Shown: positions 16,775 to 25,958, counted from the first letter of the stretch. The stretch: 64,000 nucleotides of DNA from Microvirga sp. (GCA_031181145.1 JAPSLB010000013.1:1-64000), one strand, 5' to 3'. The notes: generated from the letters alone by a model not told the origin. Numbers and translations are program-made.

Positions 16775-19008
16775 ACAAAGGGCCGCAAGAGATCGACCTG
16801 ACCGCCTGCGACCGGGAGCCGATCCACATTCCGGGCAGCATTCAGCCCCACGGTCTCCTGTTCGCCCTCTCCCGGGCGGACATGACCTTGACGCATGCGA
16901 GCGCCAACATCGCCGCGGTTTTGGGGATCGATCCGGCGTCGATTCTCGAGAAGCCTTTCCACGAGGTGCTTTCCGGGATCGCCGCGCAGCTGGGAGCAGA
17001 CGTCGCCGAGCCCGTTCCCGTGGGAACGGCACGTTACCTCCGCACCGTCATTCTGCAAACGGATAGGGGCGAGAGGGCCTTCGATGCCGTGGTTTCCTGT
17101 TCGGATGGGCACGTGCTCCTCGAACTGGAGGCGGTGCCCGAGGACACCGCTTCCAGCATCGAGACGCTCTATTCCGCCCTGCGCCGCTTCGTGGAGGAGT
17201 TGCACCTGGCTTCCACGGTCGACCGGCTCTGTCATCTGGCGGCCCAGGACATTCGCCGCATGACCGGCTTCGACCGGGTGCTCATTTATCGCTTCGACGA
17301 GCACTGGAACGGCACCGTGATCGCAGAGGATCGGAACGACGCCCTGCCGTCCTACCTCGATCTGCGCTTTCCCGCCTCCGACATCCCGGCTCAGGCGCGG
17401 GAGCTCTATCGCCGCAACCGGTTACGCATCATTCCCGACGCGAACTACACCCCCGTGTCGATTCAGTCGCACGATCCCGCGCCGCTCGACCTGAGCGATT
17501 CGGTGCTGCGCAGCGTCTCGCCCGTGCATCTCGAATACATGCGCAACATGGGCACGCCGGCTTCCATGTCGATCTCGATCCTGAGGGGCGATGCGCTCTG
17601 GGGATTGATCTCCTGCCATAACAGCGAGCCCCGGCGCGTCTCGCTGCCCACGCGCAATGCCTGCGATTTTCTCACCCGAATCCTTTCGCTGCAGCTGGAG
17701 GCGCGGGAGAATACTGCATTGGCCGATGCCCGCGTGCGGCTGGGGGCCGTACAGGCGCGCCTTCTCGCCCATATGGCGGGGGAAAGTTACTTCATCGACG
17801 GCCTCGTGACCCATCCCGACGACCTGATGCTGCTGGCCGGCGCGCAAGGCGCTGCCATCGTGACGGACGAGCATTGCTGGCTCCTCGGCGGAACACCCAA
17901 GGAAGCCGACGTCAAGGCGCTCTATGCCTGGCTTTCCGAGCACCACCAGGAGGATGTGTTCGCCACGGATCGGCTCGCGGAGCTCTTTCCCGAAGCGCAA
18001 GGCTATGCGGACAAGGCAAGCGGTCTCCTCTCCATTTCCATCTCGAAGGCGCGTTCGAGCTACATTCTCTGGTTCCGTCCCGAACTCGTGCAGACGGTCA
18101 AATGGGGAGGCAATCCGGAAAAGCCCGTGCGGGAAGAGGCCGGAACCTCAGGGCTTCATCCCCGGCGCTCCTTCGAGATATGGAAGGAGACGGTGCGCGG
18201 GCGCTCGGCGGCCTGGGATCGCAGCGCGATCGAGGCGGTGAAGGAACTGCGCAATGCCATCGTCGGCATCGTGCTGCGCCGCGCCGAGGAGCTGGCGAAC
18301 CTGGCCGAGGAGTTGCGCCGGTCGAACAAGGAACTCGAAGCGTTCTCCTATTCGGTGTCGCACGATCTGCGCGCGCCGTTTCGCCATATCGTCGGCTATT
18401 CAGAGCTCCTGAAGAAGCAGGAATGGCCCGATTTGTCGGAACGGGGCAAGCGTTACATCGATACGATCATCGAGGCGGCCTATACCGCCGGCACGCTCGT
18501 CGACGATCTCCTGCGCTTCTCTCAGATGGGCCGCATGGCGCTCAAGCCTCGCTCCGTGGAGGTGAGGGAACTCGTCGAGGACATCCGGCAGAAGCTCGCC
18601 CTCCCGACGGGAGGCCGCCGGATCGAGTGGATCGTCGGTGATCTGCCCGCAATCGTGGCAGATCCGGTTCTCATCCGGCTCGTCTTCGAGAATCTTTTGG
18701 ATAATGCCGCCAAATATTCCCGGATGCGGGATACATCGCGTATCGAAGTGGGTTCCTATCGCGATAACGGGGAGATCGTCTTTTTCGTGCGCGACAACGG
18801 CGTCGGCTTCGATATGAAATATGTCGACAAGCTGTTCGGTGTTTTCCAGCGCCTCCACCGCGTCGAGGAGTTCGAGGGAACCGGAATCGGGTTGGCCAAT
18901 GTTCGCCGCATTGTCGAGAGACATGGGGGACGCAGCTGGGCCGAAGCTCAGCCTGACAAGGGTGCAACCTTCTATATTGCCCTGCCCGAGAGCGAAGGAG
19001 CGGCTTGA
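16771..19008 (+). CDS. bphP: Bacteriophytochrome histidine kinase
   Basis: A 745-residue red/far-red photoreceptor kinase. The biliverdin-attachment Cys is residue 13 (DLTACDREPIHIPG). The PAS domain (about 20-125) has SIQPHGLL. The GAF domain (about 140-320) has the PASDIPAQAR motif near 201-210. The PHY domain (about 325-510) includes the tongue PRRSFE. HisKA has phosphorylatable His about 531 in SVSHDLRAPF, and the HATPase ends with GTGIGLANVRRIV. All chromophore-pocket landmarks are present, so it should bind biliverdin and switch between Pr and Pfr. The start at 16771 is preferred over an in-frame upstream codon because it overlaps the bphO stop. The Rcp1-like regulator follows with a one-base overlap and is the likely phosphorylation target. 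Confidence 0.95.
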   Translation: MNKGPQEIDLTACDREPIHIPGSIQPHGLLFALSRADMTLTHASANIAAVLGIDPASILEKPFHEVLSGIAAQLGADVAEPVPVGTARYLRTVILQTDRGERAFDAVVSCSDGHVLLELEAVPEDTASSIETLYSALRRFVEELHLASTVDRLCHLAAQDIRRMTGFDRVLIYRFDEHWNGTVIAEDRNDALPSYLDLRFPASDIPAQARELYRRNRLRIIPDANYTPVSIQSHDPAPLDLSDSVLRSVSPVHLEYMRNMGTPASMSISILRGDALWGLISCHNSEPRRVSLPTRNACDFLTRILSLQLEARENTALADARVRLGAVQARLLAHMAGESYFIDGLVTHPDDLMLLAGAQGAAIVTDEHCWLLGGTPKEADVKALYAWLSEHHQEDVFATDRLAELFPEAQGYADKASGLLSISISKARSSYILWFRPELVQTVKWGGNPEKPVREEAGTSGLHPRRSFEIWKETVRGRSAAWDRSAIEAVKELRNAIVGIVLRRAEELANLAEELRRSNKELEAFSYSVSHDLRAPFRHIVGYSELLKKQEWPDLSERGKRYIDTIIEAAYTAGTLVDDLLRFSQMGRMALKPRSVEVRELVEDIRQKLALPTGGRRIEWIVGDLPAIVADPVLIRLVFENLLDNAAKYSRMRDTSRIEVGSYRDNGEIVFFVRDNGVGFDMKYVDKLFGVFQRLHRVEEFEGTGIGLANVRRIVERHGGRSWAEAQPDKGATFYIALPESEGAA

Positions 19009-19457
19009 TGCCGGAACTGAAACCGATCCTGCTGGTCGAGGACAACCCGAAGGATCTAGAGCTGACCCTGGCCGCTCTGGAGCAGAGTCAGCTCGCCAAC
19101 GAGGTTGTGGTGGTCCGTGACGGCGAGGAGGCGCTCGATTACCTCAATCGGCGCGGCGCGCACGCGAACCGCAACACCAGCGATCCCGCCGTGGTCCTGC
19201 TCGATCTCAAGCTCCCGAAGATCGATGGGCTCGAGGTGCTGGAGAAGGTGAAGGCGGATCCGCACCTGAAACAGACACCCGTGGTGATGCTCACCTCCTC
19301 CCGGGAGGAGAGCGACCTGGTCAGCAGCTACGAGCTCGGCGTCAATGCTTTCGTGGTGAAGCCTGTGGGCTTTCGTGAATTCTTCGACGCGATCCAGGAC
19401 CTCGGCGTGTTCTGGGCCATCCTCAACGAGCCGCCGCCGCGGCGGGCCGATTCCTAG
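19008..19457 (+). CDS. Rcp1-like response regulator of the bacteriophytochrome
   Basis: A 149-residue receiver-only protein of the phytochrome-partner type. It has acidic pocket ILLVEDNPKD, phosphoacceptor in VVLLDLKLPKIDG, Thr/Ser in VVMLTSSREESD and Lys in FVVKPVGFREF. The extended loop with RRGAHANRNTSDP and the C-terminal GVFWAILNEPPP tail are typical of the Rcp1 family. The ATG at 19008 overlaps the bphP stop (TGATG). It has no output domain, so it presumably passes the phosphoryl group to another protein or acts by protein contact; the kinase-receiver hybrid encoded next is a candidate. Confidence 0.93.
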   Translation: MPELKPILLVEDNPKDLELTLAALEQSQLANEVVVVRDGEEALDYLNRRGAHANRNTSDPAVVLLDLKLPKIDGLEVLEKVKADPHLKQTPVVMLTSSREESDLVSSYELGVNAFVVKPVGFREFFDAIQDLGVFWAILNEPPPRRADS

Positions 19458-19465
19458 GGGCGAGC

Positions 19466-20515
19466 ATGGACCGAACGGCCGCCCCCCAGTCCAGCCGCAC
19501 GCTCCGCATCCTTCTCCTGGAGGACAGCGCGCTCGATGCTGAGCTGGTGACGGAGGCCCTGGCGTCGTCGGGCCTGGCTGTGGCGATCGAGCGGGTCGTT
19601 CTGGAGGAGGATTTCGCCGCGGCGCTCCACAGCGATTCATGGGACCTCGTGCTGGCTGACTATCTCCTGCCCGGCTTCGATGGACTGAACGCTCTTGCCC
19701 TGGTCCGGGAACGCTTTCCGGAACTGCCCTTCGTCTTCGTCTCCGGCGCTCTCGGAGAGGAGGTGGCCGTAGAGGCGCTCAAGCGGGGCGCTACGGATTA
19801 CGTGCTCAAGGACCGGCTGGGCAGGCTGCCGGTCACGGTTCTACGGGCGCTTGCCGAAGCCCGGGAGCGGACCGAGAAGCGTCAGTCCCAGGAAGCCCTG
19901 CAGAAGCTCCTCGACGAGCGGACGGCGCTTCTGCACGAACTCGATCACCGCGTGAAGAACAACCTGCAGCTTCTCCTGTCGTTGATCGGCATCGAGATCC
20001 GCCATGCCGAAGACGAGGCGACGGGCCGGGTGCTGGAACGGATGCGGGAGCGCCTCCAGGCCCTCGGTGCGGCCCATCGCGACCTTTATGACGGAAACGG
20101 ATCGTCCCGGTTCGACGTGAGCAGCTTCGCGCGGGGCCTTTGCGAAGAGCTGACGGCAACCGTCGCTCATCTCACGATCGTCCCGGAATTCGATGTGGAG
20201 GTCATCGAGGTAAAGGCCGCCAAGGCTGCGCCCATTGCGCTTCTCTTCAACGAGATCGTCGTGAACGCGCTTACCCATGCCTTCAGGGAGCGGCACGGCA
20301 AGCTGAAGCTCGCCATGCGGTTGCGCGATGGCCGGCTGCTTTTCCAGCTGTCCGACGATGCCTTTAGTCCCGAGGAAAAGCAGGCCGCTCGGGAGGGCGC
20401 CTCCGGAACTGTGCTGAAAGGGTTGGCGCGTCAGCTCGATGCGAGCGTCGAGTGGCCGAGGGAGGATCCGAAGGTTCTTGTCCGTGTCGTGATGCCAGTC
20501 CAAGATCTCGGCTGA
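19466..20515 (+). CDS. Receiver-HWE/HisKA_2 hybrid histidine kinase
   Basis: A 349-residue cytoplasmic protein with an N-terminal receiver (about 12-130; ILLLEDSALD, LVLADYLLPGFDG, FVSGALGEE, YVLKDRLGR). A HisKA_2 dimerisation region follows, with the phospho-His near 161 in HELDHRVKNNLQLLLSL, then an HATPase with LLFNEIVVNALTHAF. Soluble receiver-kinases of this kind in Alphaproteobacteria often feed the PhyR-NepR-EcfG general stress pathway. Here the phytochrome branch could act on its receiver. The gap to the upstream response regulator is eight bases and a good ribosome-binding site precedes ATG 19466. Confidence 0.9.
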   Translation: MDRTAAPQSSRTLRILLLEDSALDAELVTEALASSGLAVAIERVVLEEDFAAALHSDSWDLVLADYLLPGFDGLNALALVRERFPELPFVFVSGALGEEVAVEALKRGATDYVLKDRLGRLPVTVLRALAEARERTEKRQSQEALQKLLDERTALLHELDHRVKNNLQLLLSLIGIEIRHAEDEATGRVLERMRERLQALGAAHRDLYDGNGSSRFDVSSFARGLCEELTATVAHLTIVPEFDVEVIEVKAAKAAPIALLFNEIVVNALTHAFRERHGKLKLAMRLRDGRLLFQLSDDAFSPEEKQAAREGASGTVLKGLARQLDASVEWPREDPKVLVRVVMPVQDLG

Positions 20516-20516
20516 C

Positions 20517-22661
20517 ATGCACGATATGGACCGTCCCGCAATTGGAGCAAGGCCGCCCAGACCGGATCCCGTTCTCTGGTCGCGGACATCGTTGCGCCAG
20601 GTGCTTTGGGCGCTCGTGTTCGCGCTGACGCTGCCGGCTGTCCTGATCGCCGCCGCAGGGTTCTATTCGGGCTACCGCGCCGAGCGCGAGACCATGGATC
20701 TGCGCCTTCAGGAAACGGCCAGGGCCTTGAGCCGGTCAATCGATCGCGAGATCGAGAAAAGCGAAATGGCCCTGCGGGTGCTCGCTCTCTCTCCCCATAT
20801 CGCCAATGGCGATTTTGCCGCTTTCCACAAGCAGACGCTGGAGGCAGGACTCGCTGGTTCCTCATCGATCTCCTTGATCGAGCCGGGCGGCAAGGTGCTG
20901 CTCAACACGCGCGTGCCCTATGGCTCGCCAGTGCCTGACGGCCGGCGCGAGGGTGTGCTGCTGAAGGTGCAGGAGACCCGTCGTGTCCAGCTGTCCGATA
21001 TTCAGGTCGATCCGGTCACCGGTCAGGTCCTGATTACGATGGGTATGCCGGTCGTCACCGGTGACAGGGTGTCCCATATCCTTTTGGCGGCCATTGATCC
21101 GGGGATCTTCCAGCGGCTCATCTCGGATCAGCGCATTGCCCCCGACTGGAATGCGGCCGTGCTCGACCGGAGCGGGCGCATCGTCGCCCGGTCCCGATCG
21201 CCCGAACGGTTTCTAGGCGAGCTTGCCAACCCTGTCATACGCGACGCCGCGGCTACTTTCTCGGAAGGCAATGTTCAGAGCGTGACGCTCGACGGTATTC
21301 CGGTCCGCACCTATTTCAGCAAGTCGCCCACTTACGACTGGACATTCGTCGTGAGCGTGCCGTACGCGGAGCTCACCGCTTCGTTCCAGCGCTCCTTGTT
21401 CTGGCTCCTGATACTCGCCGGATGCATTCTCATGGGCGTTCTCCTGGCGGCCATTCTCTCGCGCTTCATCGCCAAGCCGGTCGACCGGCTCGTGGCTGCC
21501 GCCCAAGCGCTCGGTACCGGCCGTGACGTCGACGGGACAACGACGCACGTACTCGAGTTCGACACGATTCAGAAGGCTCTGACCGATGCAGCCTCCGACA
21601 TCCGCGAGCAGGAACGGCATCGGGAGGAGGCCCTGGCTCGTATCGCGGAAAGCGAGGCGCGCCTTCGTCTGGCGCTCAATGCGGGTCATCTGGGCTCCTG
21701 GGAGTTCACGCCCTCGACCGGCGCCTTCGTCGCCTCGCCCCAATGCCGCGCCAATTTCGGCCGGAGAGCCGATGAGCCGTTTTCCTATGATGACGTGCTC
21801 GCCGCCATCCATCCCGATGATCGCGCACGGCAGACCGAGGCCGTTGCCCAGGCTCTCAAGAACCGTTCGGATCTTCATGTGGAATACCGTGTCGTCTGGC
21901 CGGATCGCAGTGAACACTGGATCCGTATCAGCGGGCGTGTCCGCGTGGGCCCGGACGGAGGTCTCTCGCTCGTGGGCGTTTCACAAGACATCACGGAACG
22001 GCGGCTGGCCGACGAGCGCCGGGGACTCCTGCTGCATGAGCTCAATCACCGGGTCAAGAACACTCTGGCCACCGTGCAATCCATTGCCGCCATGACGCGC
22101 CGCGCCGCCGAGCAGGGCGATGAGGGCGCCTGGGACGCTTTCCTCGGGCGCGTGCAGGGCTTGGCCAAGACGCATGATCTTCTCACTGCCACTCAATGGC
22201 AGGGCGCTCTGCTGGAAGATGTGTTGAAGAATGAGCTGGAGCCCTATCAGGACGCCATGCGCCAGCGCATTCGTCTGCGCGGCCCGAAGATCAATCTGCA
22301 GCCGAGTGCCGTTCTTGCGCTCGGGCTCGCCGTTCACGAGCTTGCCACCAACGCGACGAAATACGGAAGCCTCACGACGCCGGACGGCAGGATCAACGTC
22401 ATGTGGGCGACCACCCCCACCCTGAATCCGCCCGTGCTGGTCGTGGAATGGGTCGAAAGCGGAGGGCCACCCGTGCAGCAGCCCAGGCGCCAGGGTTTCG
22501 GCACCAGGCTGATTCAACGCGGACTGGCTCAGCAGCTCGGAGGCGAGATCAAACTCGACTTCCAGCCCGAAGGCATACGTTGCGTCATCACCTTCCCGAT
22601 CAAGAACGTGATGGTTGAGACCGAAGAGACGAGCGAGAGCGTCGAGCGATACGCCTCCTGA
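20517..22661 (+). CDS. Membrane sensor kinase: periplasmic Cache, PAS, HWE histidine kinase
   Basis: A 714-residue sensor. The first membrane helix (about 28-50; LVFALTLPAVLIAAAGF) is followed by a periplasmic double-Cache-like region (about 55-290; SLIEPGGKVLLNTR, YDWTFVVSVPYAEL). The second helix is at about 297-322, then a HAMP-like linker. A PAS/PAC domain (about 380-500) carries WIRISGRVRVGPDGG and VGVSQDITERR. The kinase core is of the HWE type, with His about 511 in HELNHRVKNTLATVQS and an ATPase with HELATNATKYGSL. It adds an extracellular chemical input beside the light input. It begins one base after the preceding stop and closes the operon; the ligand is unknown. Confidence 0.9.
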   Translation: MHDMDRPAIGARPPRPDPVLWSRTSLRQVLWALVFALTLPAVLIAAAGFYSGYRAERETMDLRLQETARALSRSIDREIEKSEMALRVLALSPHIANGDFAAFHKQTLEAGLAGSSSISLIEPGGKVLLNTRVPYGSPVPDGRREGVLLKVQETRRVQLSDIQVDPVTGQVLITMGMPVVTGDRVSHILLAAIDPGIFQRLISDQRIAPDWNAAVLDRSGRIVARSRSPERFLGELANPVIRDAAATFSEGNVQSVTLDGIPVRTYFSKSPTYDWTFVVSVPYAELTASFQRSLFWLLILAGCILMGVLLAAILSRFIAKPVDRLVAAAQALGTGRDVDGTTTHVLEFDTIQKALTDAASDIREQERHREEALARIAESEARLRLALNAGHLGSWEFTPSTGAFVASPQCRANFGRRADEPFSYDDVLAAIHPDDRARQTEAVAQALKNRSDLHVEYRVVWPDRSEHWIRISGRVRVGPDGGLSLVGVSQDITERRLADERRGLLLHELNHRVKNTLATVQSIAAMTRRAAEQGDEGAWDAFLGRVQGLAKTHDLLTATQWQGALLEDVLKNELEPYQDAMRQRIRLRGPKINLQPSAVLALGLAVHELATNATKYGSLTTPDGRINVMWATTPTLNPPVLVVEWVESGGPPVQQPRRQGFGTRLIQRGLAQQLGGEIKLDFQPEGIRCVITFPIKNVMVETEETSESVERYAS

Positions 22662-22751
22662 CGCGAGACGGAGGGACGCCTCCCGTCTTGACACCCCCCT
22701 ATCCACCCTGATGGTTGCGGATTCGAGTGCTTATTTGATCCGGGTGATTCC

Positions 22752-24044
22752 ATGATGACGGTGCGGGACAAGATCGAGATGATCCTGGCGCGGCTGACCG
22801 CCCGGGAGCACGACGAGCGGGTTTTCACGAAGATCTATATCGCAGCCGCGCGGGCCGCTGCCGACGCCGCGGATGCGCGCAGGCAGGCGGGAATCTCCCT
22901 GGGGCCGCTCGACGGAGCGCTCGTCTCCATCAAGGATCTTTTCGACGTGGCAGGAGAGGCGACGACCGCGGGCTCCATCGTGCTGCGGGATGCGGCTCCC
23001 GCCGCGCAGGACGCGGTCGTCGTTCACCGCCTGCGGCAGGCCGGGGCCGTGATTCTGGGAAAGACCAACATGGTGGAGTTCGCCTTCTCCGGCCTTGGTC
23101 TCAATCCGCACTACGGCACTCCCGGCAATGCCGTCGATCCCTTGCGGATCCCCGGCGGCTCGTCTTCCGGAGCCGGCGTCGCCGTAGGGGAGGGAACCTC
23201 CGAGATCTCCATCGGCAGCGACACCGGCGGGTCTGTGCGCATCCCCGCAGCGCTCAACGGCGTCGTGGGGTTCAAGCCCACCGCCAAGCGCGTGCCGCTG
23301 AATGGAGCTTTTCCGCTTTCGCCCAGTCTCGATTCCATCGGTCCCCTGGCCCGCTCGGTGCAGGATTGCGCCTTCGCCGATGCGATCATGGCAGGAGAGG
23401 GGCCCCGCAGGCTGGAGGCCTATCCTCTTGCCGGTTTGCGGGTCGGCATTCCCCGCGGGCGCCTGTTCACGCGCAGTGAGGCAATGGTCGAGGAGGCCTT
23501 CGAGAAGGTCCTGAGCCGCCTCTCGCAGGCGGGCGCAAGGATCGTCGATCATGCGCTCGACGATCTGCTGCTCGCCATGCGGGAGACGACGGCGGCAGCC
23601 TCCATCGCGTCCATCGAGGCTTCGGAGATCCACGCGGATTGGCTCGAGAGCCGTTCATCCGAGATCGACCGGCGCGTCCACCACTGGCTCGCGCGCAGCA
23701 GCGCCATTCCGGCCCATGTCTATCTGCGCATGATCCGCCGCCGCCGCGCGCTCGTGCAGGCCATGGATCAGCGCCTCGCGCCCGTCGATGTGGTTGCGTT
23801 GCCGACGACAGCCATCACGGCGCCGCTGATCGCTCCGCTGGAAGCCGATGAGCAGCTCTACAACGAAACGGATGCGCTCATCCTGCGCAACACCCAGGTG
23901 GCCAACCAATTCGACCTGACTGCCCTGTCGCTGCCCTTGGCCGATTGCGAGCGCCCGGTCGGCCTCATGCTGATGGCACGGCACGGCGAGGATGGCAGGC
24001 TTCTGAATATCGGGGTGAGCATCGAGCAGGAACTGCTGCGCTGA
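22752..24044 (+). CDS. Amidase (amidase signature family)
   Basis: A 430-residue amidase-signature enzyme. The Ser-cisSer-Lys triad is visible: Lys near 61 in SIKDLFDV, cis-Ser in the GGSSSGAGVAV loop and nucleophile Ser in SDTGGSVRIPAAL. GKTNMVEFAFSG and GVVGFKPT are further family markers. The length fits single-subunit amidases; no GatB or GatC lies nearby, so it is more likely a catabolic amide hydrolase than glutamyl-tRNA amidotransferase subunit A. The substrate is unknown. It starts 90 bases after the sensor kinase and may have its own promoter. Confidence 0.88.
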   Translation: MMTVRDKIEMILARLTAREHDERVFTKIYIAAARAAADAADARRQAGISLGPLDGALVSIKDLFDVAGEATTAGSIVLRDAAPAAQDAVVVHRLRQAGAVILGKTNMVEFAFSGLGLNPHYGTPGNAVDPLRIPGGSSSGAGVAVGEGTSEISIGSDTGGSVRIPAALNGVVGFKPTAKRVPLNGAFPLSPSLDSIGPLARSVQDCAFADAIMAGEGPRRLEAYPLAGLRVGIPRGRLFTRSEAMVEEAFEKVLSRLSQAGARIVDHALDDLLLAMRETTAAASIASIEASEIHADWLESRSSEIDRRVHHWLARSSAIPAHVYLRMIRRRRALVQAMDQRLAPVDVVALPTTAITAPLIAPLEADEQLYNETDALILRNTQVANQFDLTALSLPLADCERPVGLMLMARHGEDGRLLNIGVSIEQELLR

Positions 24045-24119
24045 TTGGCCGTCCGGGACGATCCGATGAGCTGCACGTTCTATCTCCATCCCGGGAGAAG
24101 AGGAAAGCAGGAAGGACGT

Positions 24120-24509
24120 ATGCGCAGGTTTCACCTTGCTGTCGGCTATGCCAGTCTGGCGCTCGGCCTTGCGGGAATTGTCCTGCCGTTGTTGCCGACG
24201 ACGCCCTTCGTGATCCTGGCTGCATGGTGCTTCGCGCGGTCCAACCCGGCACTGGCCGAACGGCTTTATGAGAATCCCCGCTTTGGCCCTCTTCTGACCA
24301 CCTGGCGCGACCAGCGTGCGATCCCTCTGCGCGCGAAGATCTGCGCGCTCCTGGCGCTTGCGCTGTCCTACGCCATGACCGTTTGGTTGGTTCGAAGCCC
24401 TTACGTGCCTTTCATCCTCGCGGCCGTCATGGGAAGCGTCGGGCTCTACATCGTCACCCGCCCGAGCCCGCGCGGGATCCCGGAGGATCGGGAGGGCGGC
24501 GGCGATTAG
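24120..24509 (+). CDS. DUF454 (YbaN-family) inner-membrane protein
   Basis: A 129-residue membrane protein of the DUF454/YbaN family. It has the hallmark LGIVLPLLPTTPFVILAAWCFARSNP (shown as GIVLPLLPTTPF plus following helix), then NPRFGPLLTTWRDQRAIP and two C-terminal helices. The function is unknown; homologues are small inner-membrane proteins. ATG 24120 has an AAGGA ribosome-binding site and is preferred over an upstream in-frame start that adds a non-conserved tail. It follows the amidase by 75 bases on the same strand. Confidence 0.85.
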   Translation: MRRFHLAVGYASLALGLAGIVLPLLPTTPFVILAAWCFARSNPALAERLYENPRFGPLLTTWRDQRAIPLRAKICALLALALSYAMTVWLVRSPYVPFILAAVMGSVGLYIVTRPSPRGIPEDREGGGD

Positions 24510-24599
24510 AGTATGCTTCGGCGAAGAGGACCCGGGTAGCCGCAAGAAAATGCGACAGGGCCAAACGAGAGAGATGATTCCACGCGAATGGAAACAGCT

Positions 24600-25453
24600 C
24601 TAGACGATGAGGAAGTCGGCTGAGGTCATCTTGAGTCCCGCGGAGAGCTTTGCGACGGAGAACTTGCCCGTGCCGCCGGTGCCGTCGGGATCATAGTAGA
24701 GGAGTCCCTGGGCGGAATCGTAGACGATCCGGTCGGTGGCGTCATGTGCGGCGGCGCCCGTCCAGAACATCGATGATCTCAAGCGGCCCACGGCCCCAAG
24801 AGAGGTGAAGACGTCGTTGTGTAGTCTCTGCCGCTTGCCCCATAGAGCCTGTCGTTCCCGTGATCGCCGACAAGACGGTCGTTATCTGCTCCACCATAAA
24901 GGGTGTCGTTGCCCACGCCTCCGAATACGGTGTCTGCGTGCGCTGTTCCGTGGAGGACATCATTCACCGTCATGAACTGGAGCTGGCCGTAGAGAGGTGC
25001 TTCGCCTGTCCGGATGCCTTTCGGACAGTACTGCGACCAATCGATGCCCACGCTGTGGAGAACGGACGCAACGACCGAATTGCTGTTGAGGTCGCCTCCG
25101 GGAAGTCGCCGATAGACATCGAGGCTGTAGGCCAGGTGGGCGGCATCGATGTTCACGGCGTGCTCGACCATCACCTTCCAGACGTCCTCCGCATTGCGGT
25201 CGCCAAGATCCAGCAGGGTGCGATGCCGCTCCTGAAGCGTATCCGGGCCGCGTCTGTCGGGAGACGATGCCAGATCGGCATTGGCGAGCATCCCGAGACT
25301 CCCGTCCGGCTCCAAGCCGCCTCGGATCACCTTCTCAGACAGGACACGGCCCCGGCCGTCGGTGACGGTCTTCACCAGGTAGAGATGATGGAATTCGCTG
25401 TTGATGCTTCCGATCCCGAGGGGCTTGGCTTCGATGGCGATAACGGTCGGCAT
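24600..25453 (-). pseudogene. RTX-type calcium-binding protein, disrupted by an out-of-frame deletion or frameshift
   Basis: From ATG 25453 (ribosome-binding site GGGAGG) the reading frame encodes a typical N-terminus (MPTVIAIEAKPLGIGSINS). A roughly 110-residue domain and RTX nonapeptides follow (VFGGVGNDTLYGGADNDRL). The frame then reaches GASGRD, leaves register and stops at 24779. The conserved C-terminal module (FWTGAAAHDATDRIVYD, LLYYDPDGTGG, GLKMTSADFLIV) continues in another frame to a stop at 24600. The stretch normally present between RTX repeats and this module is absent, so the simplest reading is a deletion near 24815-24830 that joined the halves out of frame. Intact relatives are secreted by type I systems. 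A shortened product from the first frame might still be made. Confidence 0.75.
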
Positions 25454-25636
25454 GGCAGCCTCCCAGTCTTTCGTGGGCAAGACGATGTTGAACATCGACA
25501 AAGGGGGAGTTTTGGCGCGTCCCGCGCCGAACCTTAAGGCCCGTTGCAAGTAAGCGGTAGAGAAACAGGAAACGCGGAAGGATACGCAGCCACTCACCGG
25601 CGGGATCGGCGATACATGCGCCGGGAATATGAGTAT

Positions 25637-25876
25637 TGTAAGGTCTTTACATCGCGACCCTACGGTCTGTTGCCCCCTTCCTACCGCGCCCTGCCGGGTC
25701 TCGCTGCGGCGCTTCTTCTATCTCTGAGGTCATAGACTTAAGGTGTACGCGGCGAGGGGAAACGGGAGCCGGTCACGCCATGGAGGGGAATTTCCCAAGG
25801 AAAACAAGGTGAGGCTCCTCCAAGCAATTTGTAAATGATTTACAGCTTAACAGAGCCCTGATTGTAAAGCTTCACA
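25637..25876 (+). promoter_or_regulatory. Cluster of TGTAA/TTACA operator-like sites upstream of aceA
   Basis: Three related sites precede aceA. TGTAAGGTCTTTACA lies at 25637-25651 and TGTAAATGATTTACA at 25830-25844; both are TGTAA-N5-TTACA. TGTAAAGCTTCACA, with shorter spacing, lies at 25863-25876. The word TTTACAGCTT at 25839-25848 is identical to one in the ScfR-like gene promoter. The rest of the 505-base gap (25454-25958) shows no open reading frame worth calling. Confidence 0.55.
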
Positions 25877-25958
25877 CCCGGACCTTAACTCGCCTTCCGG
25901 AGCCCGAACGCCCCCGCTAATTCCTCGTTCAACCTGTCCAAAAGCGAGGAATACGAAC

